Below, piece after piece: positions 19,346 through 30,260 of a DNA stretch of 64,000 nt (position 1 is the first letter of the stretch; each line of letters opens with the position of its first letter). The notes beneath the pieces were generated by a model that worked only from the letters and a program-made list of their open reading frames with translations, was not told the origin of the DNA and did no database searches. Source of the DNA: Leptidea sinapis (taxonomy: Eukaryota > Arthropoda > Insecta > Lepidoptera > Pieridae); assembly GCF_905404315.1 (NCBI RefSeq), contig NC_066265.1, positions 28,792,501-28,856,500 of the forward strand, given 5' to 3'. A program made the translations under genes and the position numbers.

Positions 19346-19992
19346 TTAATAATGATGATATATTTATTATTATTACATTAGTATATATATTAGTATCAAT
19401 TAACATCAGCTGAACGTCCAGCTCGTCTCGTCCCTCATTGTCATAAAATAAAAACTGATACTGCCTGAGGACTCGAGGAACAGTGGTCACTTGCCTTCCT
19501 AAACGCTTAACAAAAGTTTTACTTTAATTTATTTATTTGATTTTAAATCGGCGTAAAGTCTCCAATTACCTCCATATATATCCTAGAAAGTCCAGCTTTG
19601 AATATTTCATTAAGAGCTATTTATTTTTAGAATTGTGCAGCACAAACATTACTTTATTTAAATATTTTTTTTAGTACTGAGACGACTTAATTAATTAATA
19701 AAATAGATTTAATTTTAGTAATTTTTTATAATAAATAATAATATAGCCTAATACTACAACTAAATCCGAAATTCTCATACATAAAACAATTTATGACATT
19801 TTTATAAATTTAATTTTAAAATTATTGTACTAATCTATTTTCAGCTTACCGTAATCAACTCAGAAAATGTAAGAGTCAATTAACAATAGGTAATATATCA
19901 AAAGATATTATGTAAAATAAGTGATGAACAAGTCTCGCAAGCAAATCCAATTTCAAAGTGAACAGTACAGAATTAACTAGAGCATGCATTAA
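19346..19992. other. AT-rich stretch; alpha-like scrap at 19395-19450
   Basis: ATCAACATCAGCTGAACGTC-like sequence and CTCGTCTCGTCCCTCATTG near 19400-19440 are the inverted head of repeat alpha. The rest is unremarkable. Confidence 0.5.
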
Positions 19993-20220
19993 TCTACAGA
20001 ACGCCATCTTACAGCCTCTCAATATCCGACATTCAATTTACAAGACGCCGTATTCTACTACCAAAGAATACTAACATACGTCAATAACCAACTCTTTACA
20101 TTGAACATCACAAGCGAAGAAATAATCCGTGGATTCTCAGATAACAATAACGGGACTAGAACAGTTTGTGTTCTTTGTAAAGAAACAGGTCTATGTGTTG
20201 TTCACTCGTTACAATTTTAA
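19993..20220 (+). CDS. 75-codon open frame without start codon, unknown
   Basis: Open from TCT at 19993 to TAA at 20220 in an AT-rich region. It reads as a plausible globular protein piece: FNLQDAVFYYQRILTYVNNQ, then TSEEIIRGFSDNNNGTRTVC and LCKETG. An acceptor-like CTACAG ends at 19999. A possible donor follows GAAACAG at about 20189. There is no ATG, so if real it is an internal exon or a transposon remnant. It matches no repeat in the window and I do not recognise the family. Confidence 0.3.
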   Translation, partial: STERHLTASQYPTFNLQDAVFYYQRILTYVNNQLFTLNITSEEIIRGFSDNNNGTRTVCVLCKETGLCVVHSLQF

Positions 20221-20639
20221 GTAGGTGAGCGAACTAAGTCGAGGGCTATTGTAGATTTTACTCGAAGTTGTTTGAATTTCATATTTTTATCAAGATCTAG
20301 TATTTAATGTTACAGATTAATCTAGTTGAGGTGAGGAGACGGTTTTTACTTCCAATTTTACAGCATCGTAGTTTGGCAAATATATTTATCGAAATATGTT
20401 TTTAAAGTATCATATGAAGTACTCGAATGTCGAACGAACTGAATTGAATGGAATACTTATATTTGAATAAAAAAACAAGAAAAGAGTTTTTTTTTATTAT
20501 TAATTTAAACGTGAAAATTCAACACTAAATGATTGTCATAAATATCGGTAAATTCCGAATGGGTTTATATTTGTAGTTAAATTTAAGTAAATTGTAAAAT
20601 ACTTTTTTTTTGTGTGTACAATAAATAAAAAATAAAAAA
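20221..20639. other. AT-rich stretch
   Basis: Nothing recognised. Confidence 0.4.
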
Positions 20640-20765
20640 AATCTAATCTAATCAATCGACGCATTCCTTGACTCCTGTTGTTGCGGATGTCCATGGGCGG
20701 CTGCCACATCCCTCCCATCCCGTGAGCCTTTTGCCCGTTTGCCCACACTGATATTTTTTTAATTT
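20640..20765 (-). mobile_element. LINE 3' end fragment
   Basis: Minus strand: GGCAAACGGGCAAAAGGCTC, ATGGACATCCGCAACAACAG and a T/A-rich tail. This is the decayed 3' terminus of a Jockey/CR1-like LINE family common in Lepidoptera; compare TTGCCCGTTTGCC at about 52420. Confidence 0.5.
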
Positions 20766-20911
20766 CAAACAATTGCACAATTCCAACTGCAATTTAAGTC
20801 TATATGTGAAGCGTGGCCGTTCTTAACTAAATGAAATAATTTATTGCTTTTATTCTAATTGTCTCAGTGCTTTTTACAACTTCAATAATTATAGTCCTTA
20901 TCACCTTTTAG

Positions 20912-21068
20912 AAAGACCCAGTATACAAAAAATAATGTTATTTTCCACATGGATGAGCCAAATATGAAGTCGTCGGAAAGAATGGAGGCACTGACGCTTG
21001 CCGTGTCACTGGTCAGCGTGGCGTCCACTGATTTGTTCAATCACCTGGAAGTCCTGTTATCCTGGTAG
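20912..21068 (+). CDS. Candidate exon, strand ambiguous
   Basis: Plus reading: a good acceptor CCTTATCACCTTTTAG precedes a frame, open from 20913 to TAG at 21068, containing MDEPNMKSSERMEALTLAVS and TDLFNHLEVLLSW. A weak donor (CCTG|GTAGCT) lies just before the stop. The minus strand also has an open, protein-like frame through the same bases (VDATLTSDTASVSASILSDD) with purine-N-pyrimidine codon bias. I cannot choose the strand. GC content is well above that of the flanks and no repeat matches. Confidence 0.3.
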
Positions 21069-21924
21069 CTAGCTTATAATGCAGAGTTTCCTGCTCTCCT
21101 CTGAGGCATTATTATAATTTTGCATCGGTAGACGCTCAATAAGTGATTTAAAGTCCAACTTTAATTAAAAGTATTTCATTATAACTGTGTGTCTATCTGT
21201 TCGCAATAATTATGTACCTAAGTAGGTACATCATTTTTTTTTTCTTTTGACAGAATAGCATCTGTCGGGTCAGCCACCAAGTATATAAAATATTTGTTCA
21301 GCAGCACAAAAATTAAACAGAGCAAATCAGATTAAGAAAATATTTTGTACTCGCACTTGTCTTTTTGGAAGTTTAATATTAATTAACAGGAAATAACCTT
21401 TACATAAGTAAATAATACCAACAGTAAGTTGCTTAAATCGAACAATTTTTTTATCCATTTTATCCTAGATGCTTGAGGGTATTTAATTTTAATGACAGAG
21501 AAATTATGCTTGAATGAGATAGTACTCTGGTACTGGACCTTCGTTGAACGCTAAAAGTGGCCGTCCTCGAGGTGTGTACACAACCTTAAGAAATAACACA
21601 GATGGAGCAGTCACAGAATCATATTTTAACCAATTTTTCGTCGTGATGACAAAAGGGAGTAAGGAGAAAGTTATTGATAATTCAGTTCAGTCACCACATA
21701 TGACAATGTTTAAGCGAGCACAATTTGATTCCCCGCCAGGCTGTAAAAGCCTTTAGGGCTATCAGCACAGAGGAGCTTTTTAGACGGTATTGTTTACACC
21801 CGAGCCCGACATATGGGCCCCGTTTCGGGGTCTTCAATACGTATAGGTATTTTCCTCTTCTCAAAAAAAAACTGATTTTTTTTTAAATTGCGGCAGTCAA
21901 TAACCACGTAAAAATATAATTTGT
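21069..21924. other. Unassigned stretch with one 70-codon ORF
   Basis: An ORF at 21544-21756 begins only with TTG (KSGRPRGVYTTLRNN...) and has no motif. A GC-rich hairpin GGGCCCCGTTTCGGGGTC lies at about 21815-21832. No repeat recognised. Confidence 0.3.
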
Positions 21925-22130
21925 AATTCAGTTCATTCATATTTAAAAGGCATAAAAGTAAAAATTTATTTTCTCAAAATTGATTCCTTAAGAATTATTT
22001 TTGATGTAATTTCTAAGACAACCACCGCTTCGCAAACAAATGGCGCTCTGAGAGGGAAGAAGTGGCGCAAGAAACTCTATCAGCATTCTCTTTTTGCGTC
22101 TTCTAATATTTTTACATTTAGTAAGACGAT
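21925..22130 (+). repeat. Small repeat shared with 2853-2960
   Basis: AAAAGGCATAAAAG, TTATTTTCTCAAAATTGATT and TTTTTGATGTAATTTCT are shared; the copy here extends through GGAAGAAGTGGCGCAAGAAA. Probably a SINE or LINE 3' tail. Confidence 0.5.
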
Positions 22131-23551
22131 AAAAAAATTACAACTATAAAAACAACAATATTTATTCAAATCACATATTTGTTTTGGAATACGACAAGCG
22201 AGCGAGCAGTTTACCCCATGATAAGTCTTCGATCATCGCCGCCCTCTCTTGCGGCACCAGTGGTGCCATTGCCTTCCCCACTGGTACAATTAAGTTGTTT
22301 TTGTCGTATCGTTGTGGAATCACCTGATAAGGAAGTTTATTCATTAGTTGGATTGGTATATGGAAATCTTTGAAAACCACATTGTCCTTGGAACCACTAG
22401 ACTTTCAGATTGGAGTTCATAAAGATGTTACTTAAGCCTGTGTCATGTGATTTTGGAATTCTGGAGTCAGGTCAAAGAACTCATAGTAACTTACTAGCTT
22501 TTTAATATAAATATTTTTTTAAATATATTTCGACACGGATAAGATAAGAAAATAGGTGAGTTTCTTGAATTAGTCAAGTAAATTATAAAGCTAAAAGCAA
22601 ACCATATCGGGCTCAACATAATATTTCCACAGGCTCCGTCTTTTACATTCAAAGGCCAACAATGCTGTAGAGGGAGATATTTACCCTGAGGTTCATCTTG
22701 CACGCTACCATGTCGTTAGGTCGTCCCTAATTGTTCTTTTTTCATTGCGTATTTACCCTTCTGTGTCAGTGACCGGTCGCTGGTCGCCGGTCGCCGCGGT
22801 TGAGAATAAAAACGAGTGGCCATTTCATTTGTTCGAGTTTTTTAATTTACTAAATGTGGGTTGTCCCTCTTAACGATCTATGGGACATAAAATGAAGATT
22901 ATTCAGGTTCAAAAGAAAATAGGTATATATCCAGCTTATAAAAGTATTATGTTTGTTATTGAACATCTTGCATTTGAGAATATGCTTAAATGAGCAATTT
23001 GCACAAATCGCTTGTCCTTACTTAATACTTTCTTGAGGGCTTTCTTTTACTTGAAATAGCTTATATTTTATAAGCCATTTCCGCTACTGCTCCTAATATG
23101 GGCTATTTTCATATTGATTTTATTAATTTGCTATTTTATAATATTTAATTTTGCATTTGTAACATTGCTATTTTTTTAATATTTATTTACCTATATTTTG
23201 AAGTAGTACATAATTACAAATTATCATCTTTAAAAAAATATTAATGGAACCTTTATTAAAACAAAAAATATTATTTAACAATAGCAGTTACTCAATGGGT
23301 CACCAGGTGGCTGCTGGAAATCAGCGCTGTGTTGGTATTATACTAACACAGCATGCCGCTGAGTCAGCTCCTTTTGATAGCAATAACTGATACATAGTAC
23401 TTTTAAATTAAGATAATCAGTATAATATTATACATATATTAGTTTTTTTATACTTTTTGCAATTATTATCCCCTATTTGAGGGCTTTTAATCCCTTATTT
23501 AGTTCCTACTTAAGGGTGCTTCTGTCTTAAGTTATTACATAATTAGCTAAC
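22131..23551. other. Unassigned stretch; possible LINE tail and GGTCGC cluster
   Basis: 22190-22290 (GAGCGAGCAGTTTACC, GATCATCGCCGCCC, CTTGCGGCACCAGTGG) looks like a degraded LINE 3' end related to the copy at 41325. At 22771-22800 CCGGTCGCTGGTCGCCGGTC is a small GGTCGC tandem. 22900-23550 is AT-rich without genes. Confidence 0.35.
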
Positions 23552-23554
23552 TTA

Positions 23555-23831
23555 CGGCCGTTCCCAATATACTATTTACAGATAGAGATAAATTACTACC
23601 TTCTACAGTAATTACCTTTCAATAATCTGAAGCTGTCCCAATATACCCGATAAGTCATTCTTTTCATTTCCATACAAACTTCTATCGCTGGTAAGCTATA
23701 CGTCGTCTCATTGACAGACAGCGTGTACAGTAAGGTGAGTTACCGTCAATAAACTTATTGGGACAGAAAAGTCAACGATAGTTACGATTTTTATCTCAAG
23801 TAAGAGATGGACTGAATATTGGGAACAGCCG
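23555..23831. mobile_element. MITE with TTA target duplication
   Basis: A 277-bp element with imperfect terminal inverted repeats (CGGCCGTTCCCAATATAC left, CGGCTGTTCCCAATATTC right, 16 of 18 identical) flanked by TTA on both sides (23552-23554, 23832-23834). A 3-bp TWA duplication is the hallmark of PIF/Harbinger elements, so I infer that superfamily. A second copy lies at 40319-40628 and a diverged one at 59650-59870. Confidence 0.8.
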
Positions 23832-24103
23832 TTAGTAATATCTTATAGTGACCATATCAATATTGAAAATATTTTATGTTTTAAATACATAGATTAACTT
23901 GGCCATAGCAAGGAAACAAAGTGTATCTCTCATAACCTATATTGTATTGTATTCAAAAATTGAGAATTCCTGTGCCTAAATTCTTCCTTCTTTAAGTCGA
24001 TATAGTTAGATATGACTCTCGAAAGTGTCACGTAACCATGCAACACAAACACCAACTGCGTAAATAACTTTGTAATCTCATATATAATATATGGGATTAC
24101 AAA

Positions 24104-24299
24104 GTTCTGAGTGGTAATTAATATAATTGCGCTTGTCACCGCGAGACATAAGATGTTAAGTCTCATTTGCCCAGTAATTTTTTTGCCTTTCCGACCAAAA
24201 CACAATAATGTTTACACATTACTGCTTCAAGGCAGAAATAGGCGTTATTGTGGTACCCATAATCTAGCCGGCATCCTGTGCAAAGGAGCCTCCCTGGTG
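24104..24299 (+). mobile_element. Repeat alpha, 5'-truncated
   Basis: From TTCTGAGTGG through TTGCGCTTGTCACCGCGAGA to CCTCCCTGGT; the head is missing. Confidence 0.8.
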
Positions 24300-24412
24300 A
24301 TACATAATTATCAACTATGATTGACGTATGAAAAGATCAATAAAAAAATGATTTTAAGAAGAGATATAAATGTTGAAATATTCAATAAAATAAAATATGT
24401 ATAAAATACGGC

Positions 24413-24535
24413 GACCGGCCGTGCTAACTGAAACATGAAAGACGTCGCGACTCAATGATCATCACCGCGTCCGTCGCTTTATTTGTTACTACGTGCTATC
24501 ATTGATTGTGAGTCGAGACGTAAAAGTCGGCGACA
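24413..24535. promoter_or_regulatory. CpG-rich patch, function unknown
   Basis: GACCGGCCGTGC, GACGTCGCGACTCAATGATC and CACCGCGTCCGTCGC stand out from AT-rich flanks. CGACTCAATGAT and ATCATTGATTGTGAGTCG form an imperfect inverted repeat, so it might also be a remnant of a foldback element. No gene can be tied to it. Confidence 0.25.
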
Positions 24536-24623
24536 CTTTTATTATTAAATATAGATTTTTTTATTATTAGGATAGGCAAAAGGTTCAAGCCCGTACAGCC
24601 GTATTGGTTATTTTATAATTAAC

Positions 24624-24832
24624 TAGCTGACTCGGCAAACGTTGTTTTGCCATATAAAGTATAATTCACGCGATAGTTTTATAAATAATAGTCTATGTGT
24701 TATTCTGGTGTGTAAGCTATATTATTGTTAAGTTTCATCAAAATCCATTCAGTAGTTTTTGCGTTAAAGAAGTTCAAACATACATCCAGACATACAAACT
24801 TTCACATTTATAATATTATATAATAGGATTGT
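24624..24832 (+). repeat. CTAGCTGAC-type dispersed repeat
   Basis: Starts ACTAGCTGACTCGGCAAACG, has TTTCATCAAAATCCATTCAG in the middle and ends ATTATATAATAGGATT. Confidence 0.75.
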
Positions 24833-25437
24833 CAAAGCCATCGTTGCAAGATTTTTACAATATTGTTCTTTCTACAAACGTAGAATAGCACGTGGAATAA
24901 ATAATTTTAAGGATTTTTGCTTAGTAAGGCCATAGAAGTATAACTTCTTGCGTGCCTACATAAGTACTACACAAACACTTTTTTATTAAATTTTAGTAAT
25001 TTTTGTTACTTATTTCATTTAATTTATTATTTTAGGATTATAATTTTGAAGGTGTATGTTTTAATTTCTAATAAAGTGTTTTCTGTTATATTCTATTCTA
25101 ACAGTATATTTTAGAGCAGCATTAATTTCGGTATTTTATTTATGGTGATAGATGAAACAAATTACTAAAATAACTAGATGTGTACCGAAGTCATAGAATG
25201 CAAATACAGTAGCCTCAACAAATTTAAAAAAAATATAAATATCACCTGCGATTGTTTTTTATCTCCATTTCATTAATGACTATACTGCAGATAATATTAA
25301 TATTATAGCCTTTATTAATTTTCTAGGTTTTGTTTTAATAAGTTCTGATCTTTTTTCAATTGTCTCTTTGTCGTGTCATTTATGACCTTATTTTTTTAGA
25401 TTTAGTCCCTGAGTAACAGCTTTTTCCAATGTGTTGT
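24833..25437. other. AT-rich stretch
   Basis: No gene or repeat recognised. Confidence 0.4.
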
Positions 25438-25670
25438 AATATAATAATAATAATATTGACACACTTTTTACACAAATTATCTTGCCCCAAGTTAAGCATA
25501 TATAGTCTGTGTTATGGGTTACTAGAGAACGATATATTTAATACAATATTCTTACTTAAACATAGATAAATTCATAAAAACATACATAAATACATTTAAA
25601 CATCCATGACTCGGAAACAAACATCCATATTCATCATATAAATGCTTGCACCTACCGTGATTCGATATAT
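25438..25670 (-). mobile_element. tRNA-derived SINE
   Basis: Minus copy with tail (AAT)n, body TTATCTTGCCCCAAG and CATGACTCGGAAACAAACAT, and the degraded promoter end GCTTGCACCTACCGTGATTC. Confidence 0.82.
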
Positions 25671-25832
25671 GTTTGTATATCGAATCCCGGTATGTATATT
25701 ATTATTTTTGCAAAAATATTAGCATTATGTAAACGGTCACGAAATGGTTTCAAGTATGCGCTATTTTGGCCATTTTTTGGAATAGCAGCCTTTATTTGTA
25801 ATATTATATAACAACACTAGTATATATAAATG

Positions 25833-26113
25833 CCAGTGGGAGGCTCCTTTGCACAGGATGCCGGCTTGTTTATGGGTACCACAACGGCGCCTATTTCTGC
25901 CGTGAAGCAGTAATGTATCAGCTAAATATTACTGTGTTTCGCTCCAAAGGGCGCCGTAGCTAGTGAAATTACTGGGCAAATGAAACTTCATATGTCTCAA
26001 GGTGACGAGCGCAGTTGTAGTGCTGCTCAGAATTTTTGGGGTTTTTCAATAATCAATGATAATCTGCAGGGTGTATCATTTACCATCAGCAGAACGTCCT
26101 GCTCGTCTCGTCT
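25833..26113 (-). mobile_element. Repeat alpha, minus copy
   Basis: From CCAGTGGGAGGCTCCTTTGC to GCTCGTCTCGTC. It has a small internal loss in the GAGCGGCACT hairpin region (about 26040-26070). Confidence 0.82.
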
Positions 26114-26796
26114 ATTTCTTCCAGTGTGGTCAGGTGTGTTCAAAAATTTTTTTTTCTGAGGTCCAATGCTTAATGTAGCGCGTAGGGTTACGTTTATGGT
26201 CTAAAGCAAAGTCAATATATGCCGATAATATGTCATTAAATTTAGCGATAAGGTGATATATTCAAGCACACATGATTTCGTAGCGACATCTGTGAAGCAT
26301 AATTAATAAATAATACTAATTTGTCAAGAGACTATTTTTAGTTCAACAATCTCTGTTGAAAAAAAAATAATACACATATTGTTAATCCGATTCGAATCGC
26401 AACTCGATGATTTATGTCAGTCACGTATGAGGATGTATACGATGAGTGGAATATACTCCCCATATCATATGCGTTGGTTCTGAAGTGGAATAATTTTAAC
26501 GAGGCATTACAATCAACGAAATAATCGGTTTTATTACAGCATTGCACTTACACTACTATTGAGACCGTATAAGTGTCAATAACATATCCGGTCAGAAAAA
26601 AAATGAATCGTCAATTTATAGTATTTTACAATTTTAAACATCTAAAAGCTTTTTATGAAATGAAGGCTTGGGTCATCTGATTTATGTGATGTGAAATGCT
26701 ACTACTACTCGACTAAGTCGAGTTATCAAGTCTTTTGTGGGGCGATGTATATGATTTTACAACAGGATCCCAGACAATGTTCAAAGCAAAAGTATT
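26114..26796. other. AT-rich stretch
   Basis: CCGATTCGAATCG at about 26387-26399 is a chance palindrome. The 69-codon minus ORF (26338-26547) has no support. Confidence 0.4.
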
Positions 26797-27120
26797 ACGT
26801 TATTCAAAAGAATTGTTAAAAAACGTTTATGTCGTAAAGGTTAATATAACATAAATGACTTTCTTAATGATACCACAGATTGGGAATGGAGTGACCGCCC
26901 TCAGGCTATTAAATAATAAGTTTAATTGTACACTGTTACTTTGTAAATGCTACTTTAATTGTAAAACATATTTTTGAAGAAAAAAAAAACCCGCGTAGTT
27001 TGTTGCGCCCATTCTTCTCAGGCCTGAGGCATTCATTTTGGAATGGGTGGTAGTTTTTAGTTTTTTGACTTTCAATAAAGGATTTCACATCCTATTTTGA
27101 ATAAAAATATTTGAATTTGA
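26797..27120 (+). mobile_element. Non-LTR retrotransposon 3' end (family A)
   Basis: Same end as 3680-3977: YNINDFLNDTTDWEWSDRPQ AIK and stop, then a 3' UTR with GGAATGGGTGGTAGTTTTTA and TATTTGAATTTGA. A stop interrupts GKG*YN, so it is inactive. Confidence 0.78.
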
Positions 27121-27908
27121 TTACTTGAGAAGACTTTTTGCCTTCAACGAGACATCCTCTGTACTTAGGGCTGTCTTTTACAGTGATTGTGAAAAGGTGC
27201 TTATTTACTGATGAACTTCACGCGAGGGTGCACACCTTGATTCGGACATCGTACCTGTTTAGCTGACCCAATGCTACATGTGCCACTGCTCTTCAGATAA
27301 ATGCGTTCAGAGATAAGCTCACTCACGCCAACAATCTGCACAATACTCAATGGGTAAACGTCTAAAGGTGCAAATTGTGACTTAATTTGATTTCAATTCA
27401 AGAAGAAGGAATATACTGTACAGTTCGTGTAATAGCGTCAATAACATGTCCTGTCAATATAAAAATGGATCGTCAATTTATTTCATCTTGCAATTTTAAA
27501 CATCTAAAAGTTTTTTATAAAATGAATGGATGGGTCACCTGATTTATGTAATGTGAAACGCTACAATGTCAACGTTCTATCTGGATAGACAGCTAGGGTT
27601 CCTTCGTAGAACTTCAATTTTACAATAAAATATCAGCCAGTATACTTGGGCTCACTGAGCACAAATTTAAGAAATATATTAAAGTTTTTGTGACACAGAA
27701 CTTTGCCTATAGCAGATTATAAAGAAGACAGTAATGCATTGTTCTTGACTGATTCTGCGCAAGCCATCTAAATTTTATAGTATATTAAGTAGGCAAAGCA
27801 ACTTTATTATTATATGATATATAAGATGGGCTGCGAGTTTCTAATCAGTTCTTCTCCCCATGTCAAAGTTTCTTTATGAATCTGTTATAGCTTCATGACG
27901 TTCACCAA
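27121..27908. other. Unassigned stretch
   Basis: Moderately AT-rich. Two similar short blocks (about 26570-26710 and 27430-27560: GTCAATAACAT, AATGGATCGTCAATTTAT, TTTTATAAAATGAA..GGTCA) are direct repeats about 850 bp apart. Confidence 0.45.
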
Positions 27909-28331
27909 GTGTTGTTGCAAAATGTTATGTCATTTTCACTCCCTATGGTGAATAAATGTATTTTTATTCTATTCTGCAGAAAGTCAAAAGAACTGTCACT
28001 GCACTATCGACCTAGAGATGACGCGTTCCTGAAAATCTACAAAATCCTCAAAATTACCGAACGGCGACAGCAGATATCCTCCATAACGAACACACATACC
28101 CTGGCAATTAATATGAGGTGCTTTGATGTTAATGCCTCGTCTGTTCTCGAAAATGCACGGTTCAGTGTCATGACCAGATTCGGGCGGCCCGACCGAGAAT
28201 GCTCCGGGAGGGACTCTCTGACTCTAGCAGAGCCGGTACTCTCCTGGAGTAAAATCTTTTCAAGGACCACTGTTATATTCTGGTGGAGGGGATGGGCTTT
28301 GCTCCTCGACAATAACGTATGCCAAACATAA
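27909..28331 (+). CDS. 140-codon ORF of unknown nature
   Basis: The longest ORF outside identified mobile elements. From residue about 24, just after an acceptor-like TTCTATTCTGCAG, it is rich in charged residues (ELSLHYRPRDDAFLKIYKIL, KITERRQQISS). The second half (TRFGRPDRECSGRDSL) lies in GC-rich DNA where the minus strand is open too. No motif recognised. It could be an exon, a retroelement remnant or chance. Confidence 0.25.
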   Translation: MLLQNVMSFSLPMVNKCIFILFCRKSKELSLHYRPRDDAFLKIYKILKITERRQQISSITNTHTLAINMRCFDVNASSVLENARFSVMTRFGRPDRECSGRDSLTLAEPVLSWSKIFSRTTVIFWWRGWALLLDNNVCQT

Positions 28332-28554
28332 TGGCACCAGGTTTTTGTGCGAGTGTGGTACTTAATCTGGACGACTCTGTCCCGTTCGTACTGACGTCAT
28401 AGGTCGGCAGCGTGACTCTCCCACTTGTCAACTCTCCATTTAATCCTCTTCTCATATGACACTCGTGGACCTGGGACTTCCCTATTCCTTATTTGCCCCG
28501 GGAAAACACAGCGCAATTGTGTCACGGGGAAGCACAGTTGAAAACTTTTCCACT
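28332..28554. other. GC-richer stretch, unassigned
   Basis: CTGACGTCATAGGTCGGCAG contains a CRE-like TGACGTCA at about 28393. No ORF of interest. Confidence 0.3.
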
Positions 28555-28840
28555 ATGATGAATATGGATCATAGTTTCCGAGTATGTTTAAGTATGTATG
28601 TGTAAAAGAAAGAATTGTTGTTTTAAATGAATTTAAAAATTTAATTTAATTTTTTTTTTTTTTTAATTTTTAATTCAATTTAATGTTGCAAGACAACATT
28701 ATATTGTATTCAATATAATGTTGTCTAACTTTAACATTATATTGTATTCAATATAATGTTGTCTTGCAACTATACTCGGCCTGTTTTGGGACTCAATAAT
28801 TTTGTGTAAAATTGTGTCAATATATATAATCAAAATAAAT
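28555..28840 (+). mobile_element. tRNA-SINE copy with palindromic rearrangement
   Basis: The SINE head (GATGAATATGGATCAT) and tail (GTTGTCTTGCAAC, TTTGTGTAAA.TTGTGTCAAT) flank a novel middle. A 22-bp perfect inverted repeat (28685-28706 with 28749-28770) encloses a nested palindrome, AACATTATATTG-TATT-CAATATAATGTT, present twice in direct order. Confidence 0.75.
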
Positions 28841-29250
28841 AGTTAAAAGTTCACTCCAAATCAGGCCATAGTGTTTTTAGTCGCGCAGGGAGATAGATTT
28901 TCTGCCTCTCTTGGCCTTATGATTACACACATTCGTAAGAACCATTTTTTTAGTTAAATTAAATTATGGCTACAGAAAAAGCACAAATAACACGAATTAC
29001 AAAGTAACCAAAGCATCAAATATACAGACGTGCAGCAATGTATTGTTGTGACGAGCGGCCGCGTGGCTCAATGCAATAACTGGAGTTATATTAGCTGGTA
29101 GTCGCCCGGCGCGTGCCCTTCACCCCGCCACTACTATGATGTTGTGGGACAGACATTCTACGTGGATTCCTACAAACGTTCTTGGTATTGGATTACTAGG
29201 ACGTTTGACAGTTATAATAAACAATATAATACAGTCAGATATATCATATA
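28841..29250. other. Unassigned stretch with GC-rich patch
   Basis: 29055-29170 (GCGGCCGCGTGGCTC, GTCGCCCGGCGCGTGCCC) is CpG-rich; the rest is AT-rich. No gene tied to it. Confidence 0.3.
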
Positions 29251-29845
29251 CTAGCTGACCCGACAGACGTTGTTCTGTTCATAATAAAAAAAAAACTCTT
29301 GCCGATGGAATTTTGTAAAATCCGTTCTTAGCTGACCTCTACTCGGTGAAAAGAATATTCCTACCAAATTTCAAGTCTTTAGCTCTAATGGTTCCAGAGA
29401 TATCGTGATGAGTATATATATACTATATACGTGGAAATCTCTTATATATATATAAATATGTCAACTTGATGTGTTTACAAGCGCTACCAACGTCATAACT
29501 GTCATAAGACATTTGACATTTTTGACATTATTTGACATTTTAAGTTCACGATATATGATTGATTAAATTAGACATCCCAATTAATTATAACATATATTTA
29601 ACGACTTACTTTGCTAGTACTGTTTTATATAATTAAGGACGAAAATTTAAATATGTATGTATTTTTTAATGCTGAATCATAATAATAATAAAAAAATTAT
29701 CACTTATTGACATTTAGGGGGATGAAAAATAGATAGTTGCCGATTGTCCTACTGAATATGCATATAAAATTTGATAAAAATCAATGAAGCCGTTTCGGAG
29801 GAGTAAGGTAACTAACAATTTTATACATAAGATAACTATAATTTT
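29251..29845 (+). repeat. CTAGCTGACCC-type repeats, two pieces
   Basis: 29251-29430 starts ACTAGCTGACCCGACAGACG and matches 51370-51560 inverted (GAGTAGAGATCAGCTAAGAA type). 29640-29840 matches the second half of the 1869 and 61109 copies (TTTAGGGGGATGAAAAATAG). Confidence 0.65.
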
Positions 29846-29999
29846 AGAAATAACTATAGTAGCATATTATATTCAGATTTTTGGTTAACTTGATTCGTGT
29901 AAGTTAGTTGGTACTACAGTAGTACCAACTTACAGTTGGTAGCATCATCACTTTGACGGTCGTGCTCTATATAAGCCAAAGCGCTCAGTTCGAGAGAAT
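29846..29999. other. Short inverted repeat GTTGGTAC
   Basis: GTAAGTTGGTACTAC and its complement around 29898-29935 form a small hairpin (AAGTTGGTACTA / TAGTACCAACTT). Confidence 0.5.
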
Positions 30000-30260
30000 A
30001 TCTCCATAAGGAGTGCCGCTTGCGCCTCTCTCTCCCCAACAGAAGGTCGCCTTCGATGAAGGCTTAGAGGGCACCTGCCCAAAGCAACCTCAGGTGGTGT
30101 TTAGTGGGAAGGCACCTAGGTTTTACGTGAGTCCCACATAACCAACTCAGACTTAGGCTACGTTGGTATGCATGAGCATTCACCACCGTCCTTATCCTGG
30201 AGGGTAGCCCTTTCGCTTTGTTTGGGTGCAAAAAAAACTTCGAGAGAACATTACACATTG
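30000..30260. other. GC-richer block, probably an unclassified repeat
   Basis: CCGCTTGCGCCTCTCTC, GCCTTCGATGAAGGC (a hairpin), AGTGGGAAGGCACCTAGG and ACGTTGGTATGCATGAGC. It has the look of retroelement UTR sequence but appears once in the window. A 64-codon minus ORF covers it without motif. Confidence 0.35.
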
